DNA of 11,554 nucleotides from Synura sp. LO234KE. Its lineage: Eukaryota > Sar > Synurophyceae > Synurales > Mallomonadaceae. Shown here piece by piece: positions 8,995 to 11,554 of the stretch. Under the pieces are notes generated by a model, which ran no database searches, was not told the origin of the DNA, and saw only the letters and a program-made list of their open reading frames with translations. The translations under genes and the position numbers were made by a program. Every line of letters begins with the position of its first letter. Positions within the stretch are counted from its first letter, which is position 1. The DNA is taken from the NCBI GenBank assembly GCA_015143735.1, contig VKHC01000497.1, positions 1 to 11,554 on the forward strand. Reading direction: 5' to 3'.

Positions 8995-9015
8995 CCCCCC
9001 CCCCCCCCCCCCCCC
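8995..9015. repeat. Homopolymer run of 21 cytosines
   Basis: Twenty-one consecutive C are bounded by G on both sides. A run of seven G lies at 9056-9062 on the same strand. Such a tract is prone to slippage and sequencing length error, and its G-rich complement can form quadruplex structures. Open frames through it (for example 8806-9114) gain a proline run from the tract and are not credible genes. Confidence 0.9.
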
Positions 9016-9523
9016 GATGGCGAGGAGGACTTCGGTATCAACCCAATTCCTCCGAGGGGGGGAGGTTGCCGCTGCTTCTATCTTGGTGAGGGCCACATCG
9101 TATGCGGACTTTGAGGTATAGCTATGTTCTTTTCACCCAAAAATTTGAATTCATAGTTCCTTGGTGAGGCTTGCAAAGTTTACTCGCCTACGCGACAGTC
9201 GCGAGATTCACGAAGAAGTCACCTCGCTAGCAAAAGTTAGTGACCGCTGGTTCTACTTTACATCGAATAAATTAGAATTCCCGCGAGTCCCTCCGAAATT
9301 TCTCAACAACGCAAAAGAGAAATCAAAAATTTAATGGACTTTCAGTACGAAATTAGTGACCATGAATTGGGCTTGATTCATTCATTCAGGTGAGCGCATT
9401 AATATCACTTGTTAATCAGCGAAATGAATAAAAACAAAAACTGTTAGGTGATTATTCCTTTCAAGCTAAGCTTATATATCATGTTATTGTGCGAAGAAAG
9501 GACATCAAAATGAATAATCTGCA
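9016..9523. other. No gene recognised; 3' flank of the TBL-like gene
   Basis: Spacer running up to the stop codon of the minus-strand gene at 9524. No RNA gene, coding frame or clear repeat was seen. Confidence 0.5.
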
Positions 9524-10570
9524 TCACGACAATAAGTTGTAGAATATCTTTACCCAGTTCTCGAATAGATTTGACGAACGATAATGCAAACAATCGCCAG
9601 CATATTTATTCTCCGCTATTTGAGAATCTTCCGCGTAGTGATGTTCATCAGGTCGTAGGATACTCATCGCCTCCACATCTATTATAGTCGCATTCAACTC
9701 TTTGCGAAATATCTCTTTATGGAAAGTATTGTAGTAAGGTATTTTATGCCAACTGTAATCCTTCACGTAAATAGTATCATTATACTGACTGATGTCATAC
9801 ACTGCTGGGTGGGTTTCATTAACTACCGTTAATATTGGGGTAGAGTTTCGTCTGCAAAATGGATGGCCAGGAGAGGTGGTTAAGAAATAGATTTGCTTGT
9901 CCGGAATGGCATGCTGCTTTAGAAAATTAATTGTTTCCAAGGTCTCACTTTTAAATAACTCATCATTTCCTTCCGAAGCCGCTAGGTGGTGACTTTTAAG
10001 AAATATCAAGATATCGTTCCCATGTATCCCAGACTTCCAGTGATGATTAGAAAATACATCTCCCTTGTAGTGATGTGGACTGTCTTCATTTCTCACTGTC
10101 AAATGATCATTTCTTATGTAAGATAATTTAGATTTTCCAGAGCATAATTGCGAATGAATATGCGAAGAACTATGATCTTTATGCAACTGGGCATCCATCA
10201 GAGTAATGAATGCAGTGCAAAAGTCCCTTGCGATGGAGTCGCCGACTATCAACAAGTTCCGTCCGGTCAATCGACTACATAGACTTTCCTTAGAAAAAAC
10301 ATCAGATGCACAATTTAATGGCACCCAGCAATAGTCCGCAGAGCTCGGACGAAGTCCACAGTTATCAGCCCCAGCAATCCACGAGCCATATTGATAGTCA
10401 TCCATGTCACACTTCCTTATATTCTTTCCATTTGTCTCATTTATCTGATGCTGGATTTTATTTTCAATCTCAGTCTGAGAATACCCGTCTCTTATGACTA
10501 CTAACAAAAAAAAGATGAAATAGCTTCCAGTAACTATTTGGAAATCACTCAAGGCATATTTTTTCACCAT
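9524..10570 (-). CDS. TBL/PMR5-like PC-esterase-type protein (putative polysaccharide O-acetyltransferase)
   Basis: Intact intronless frame of 348 residues from ATG 10570; the in-frame TTG two codons earlier is not needed. A hydrophobic segment at residues ~10-26 (ending FIFFLLVVI) follows a lysine and fits a type II signal anchor, placing the domain in the secretory lumen. Residues ~54-87 carry the spaced cysteines of the TBL N-terminal part (KCDMDDYQYGSW, CWVPLNC). VGDSIARDF holds the GDS motif with putative nucleophile Ser112. The C-terminal DCLH (Asp326, His329) matches the DxxH motif, with LRPDEHH just before it and WVKIFYNLL after it. FLTTSPGHPFC also fits the family. Five N-glycosylation sequons are present (Asn44, 242, 251, 264, 293). 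Plant TBL proteins O-acetylate wall polysaccharides in the Golgi; the substrate here is unknown. An SGNH esterase role is the alternative. Confidence 0.85.
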   Translation of the reverse strand: MVKKYALSDFQIVTGSYFIFFLLVVIRDGYSQTEIENKIQHQINETNGKNIRKCDMDDYQYGSWIAGADNCGLRPSSADYCWVPLNCASDVFSKESLCSRLTGRNLLIVGDSIARDFCTAFITLMDAQLHKDHSSSHIHSQLCSGKSKLSYIRNDHLTVRNEDSPHHYKGDVFSNHHWKSGIHGNDILIFLKSHHLAASEGNDELFKSETLETINFLKQHAIPDKQIYFLTTSPGHPFCRRNSTPILTVVNETHPAVYDISQYNDTIYVKDYSWHKIPYYNTFHKEIFRKELNATIIDVEAMSILRPDEHHYAEDSQIAENKYAGDCLHYRSSNLFENWVKIFYNLLS

Positions 10571-10976
10571 AGTCAAGCAGCGTAATGCGTAATAGGTTCT
10601 AGTCTTTCATCCCCGATTTAACAGATAATCGCAATTGTTGAAAGAATGATCAAATTTTCTCAAGAGAAGTGATCCTTGTGTTGTTTTTAAGGATGGTAAA
10701 TCACGTTGTAGAGTTACTTTCGCACTTCCTCTTAGTTCTTCTTTTAATCTAAGCTCGACACCAAACATTATAATGGATGCTTATCAAATTCTTATTTCAT
10801 TGCGATTTTATTGGAGATTTCATTCAATGAATTAAAAAATATTTTGCTGATATGAAGAATAGCTTGATACGGAAACGAATTCTACGGACAGAGCGAACAC
10901 ACGAACTCATATACTACATACAGTAGGGGAAATTATTCTATTGCAAATTTCAACTTTTAATAGTGTGTCGTAAAAA
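10571..10976. promoter_or_regulatory. Divergent intergenic region between TBL-like gene and RPB5
   Basis: These 406 bp separate two genes transcribed away from each other and must hold both 5' flanks. They are AT-rich, with a TATAAT-like stretch near 10770 but no clear TATA box placed for either start. Whether the promoters are shared is an inference from the arrangement only. Confidence 0.45.
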
Positions 10977-11554
10977 ATGAACACACACTCTATTGGAGGA
11001 CTAGGAGCGGATGCGTCGAAGCTCTTTCGGGTCCGTAAAACGTGCTTGAAAATGCTCTCGAAAAGGGGCTATATAGTGCCAGAGGAGCATGTTAACATGA
11101 GTACCGATGACTTTCGCGCTAAGTTTGGTGATGACCCATCTCGAGAGAGTCTGACCATTCTTGTAGAAAAGGCAGATGACGCGACAGATCAGCTTTTTGT
11201 TTTCTTTCCCACTGATGAAAAGGTGGGAGTCAAGCCTATTAAGACATATTGTCAAAGAATGAAGGAGCAAAATGTGCTTCGTGCGATTATAGTTGTAAAA
11301 GTTAACCTTACTCCATTCTCCAAACAAGCGATACGAGAGATAGCTCAGCGAGGTTATAGAATTGAATATTTTCGCGATGCAGAACTCTTAGTCGATATCA
11401 CGGAGCACAAATTGGTTCCTGAGCATGTTGTCTTATCTATACAAGAGAAAAAGGAACTTTTGACTCGATATCGTCTCAAACCGTCGCAACTTCCCCGAAT
11501 ACAAGTTCAAGATCCAGTTGCGAGATATTTTGGTCTTGTGGTGGGCCAGGTTGT
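10977..11554 (+). CDS. RPB5: DNA-directed RNA polymerases I, II and III subunit RPABC1 (RPB5), 3' end cut by window
   Basis: The first 192 codons are open, from ATG 10977 to the window end. An in-frame TAA at 10971-10973 fixes this as the first ATG. RPB5 is a common subunit of the three nuclear RNA polymerases, part of the lower jaw near downstream DNA. The N-terminal jaw domain (about 13-140) shows FRVRKTCLKML, RGYIVPEE, DQLFVFFPTDEKVGVKPIK and YCQRMKEQNVLRAIIVV, with NLTPFSKQAI and ELLVDITEH after it. The assembly domain, homologous to archaeal RpoH, begins near 144 with HKLVPEHVVLS, EKKELLTRY, QLPRIQVQDPVARYFGL. The family is usually 205-215 residues, so roughly 15-25 are missing off the edge. 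One oddity is GLVVGQV at the end, where most homologues have a basic residue before GQV. No intron is seen. Confidence 0.97.
   Translation, partial: MNTHSIGGLGADASKLFRVRKTCLKMLSKRGYIVPEEHVNMSTDDFRAKFGDDPSRESLTILVEKADDATDQLFVFFPTDEKVGVKPIKTYCQRMKEQNVLRAIIVVKVNLTPFSKQAIREIAQRGYRIEYFRDAELLVDITEHKLVPEHVVLSIQEKKELLTRYRLKPSQLPRIQVQDPVARYFGLVVGQV

Noticed and set aside
8806-9114. 102-codon plus frame with a proline run
   Set aside because: The run comes from the C21 tract, the frame lacks an ATG start and no domain is seen.
10306-10497. 63-codon plus frame
   Set aside because: It is antisense to the TBL-like gene and is low-complexity Ser/His.
11001-11327. 108-codon open frame on the minus strand
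   Set aside because: It lies entirely antisense to RPB5, whose protein match is unambiguous.
1-11554. tRNA, rRNA, CRISPR arrays, bacterial operons or phage genes
   Set aside because: I looked for tRNA arm motifs (GTTCGA-type), regular spacer arrays and ribosome-binding-site-linked gene chains and found none; the genes present are eukaryotic.

Overview
This window looks like nuclear DNA from a eukaryote. It carries part of RPB5, a subunit shared by the eukaryotic RNA polymerases, next to a membrane-anchored TBL/PC-esterase-type protein. Both genes read straight through without introns. They sit at one end of a long stretch poor in genes, rich in repeats and apparently decaying. A lineage with few introns, TBL-type acyltransferases and repeat-rich spacers would fit, such as a red macroalga or another alga. 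That is an inference from gene content, not a taxonomic result.

Layout. (1) 103-954 (+) is an open frame of a 'GxRGELV' protein family that I associate mainly with fungal genomes. It has a possible PD-(D/E)XK nuclease signature. Its true N-terminus probably lies to the left of the window, and its 3' end carries a short duplication that shifts the frame. (2) About 955-9523 holds no convincing intact gene. It contains inverted repeats at 1737-1780 and 3065-3153, short direct repeats, and two copies plus a trace of a third of a ~175-bp tandem repeat at 5195-5550. It also contains a run of 21 C at 8995-9015 and three stretches that look like decayed coding sequence: 1992-2937 (+), 4170-4830 (-) and 5866-6624 (-). 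(3) 9524-10570 (-) is an intact TBL/PC-esterase-like protein. (4) 10977-11554 (+) is RPB5, intact from its start and cut by the window edge 15-25 residues before the expected end.

The last two genes are arranged head to head over 406 bp, so they may share a bidirectional promoter region. They have no obvious functional link: one is transcription machinery and the other probably modifies polysaccharides in the Golgi. I see no CRISPR array, rRNA, tRNA or bacterial operon. I do not see a clear new multi-gene system. The items most worth checking are the GxRGELV/nuclease-like gene, the tandem repeat with its embedded hairpin, the paired CCGCTACAGCGG palindromes, and the cysteine-rich decayed frame on the minus strand.
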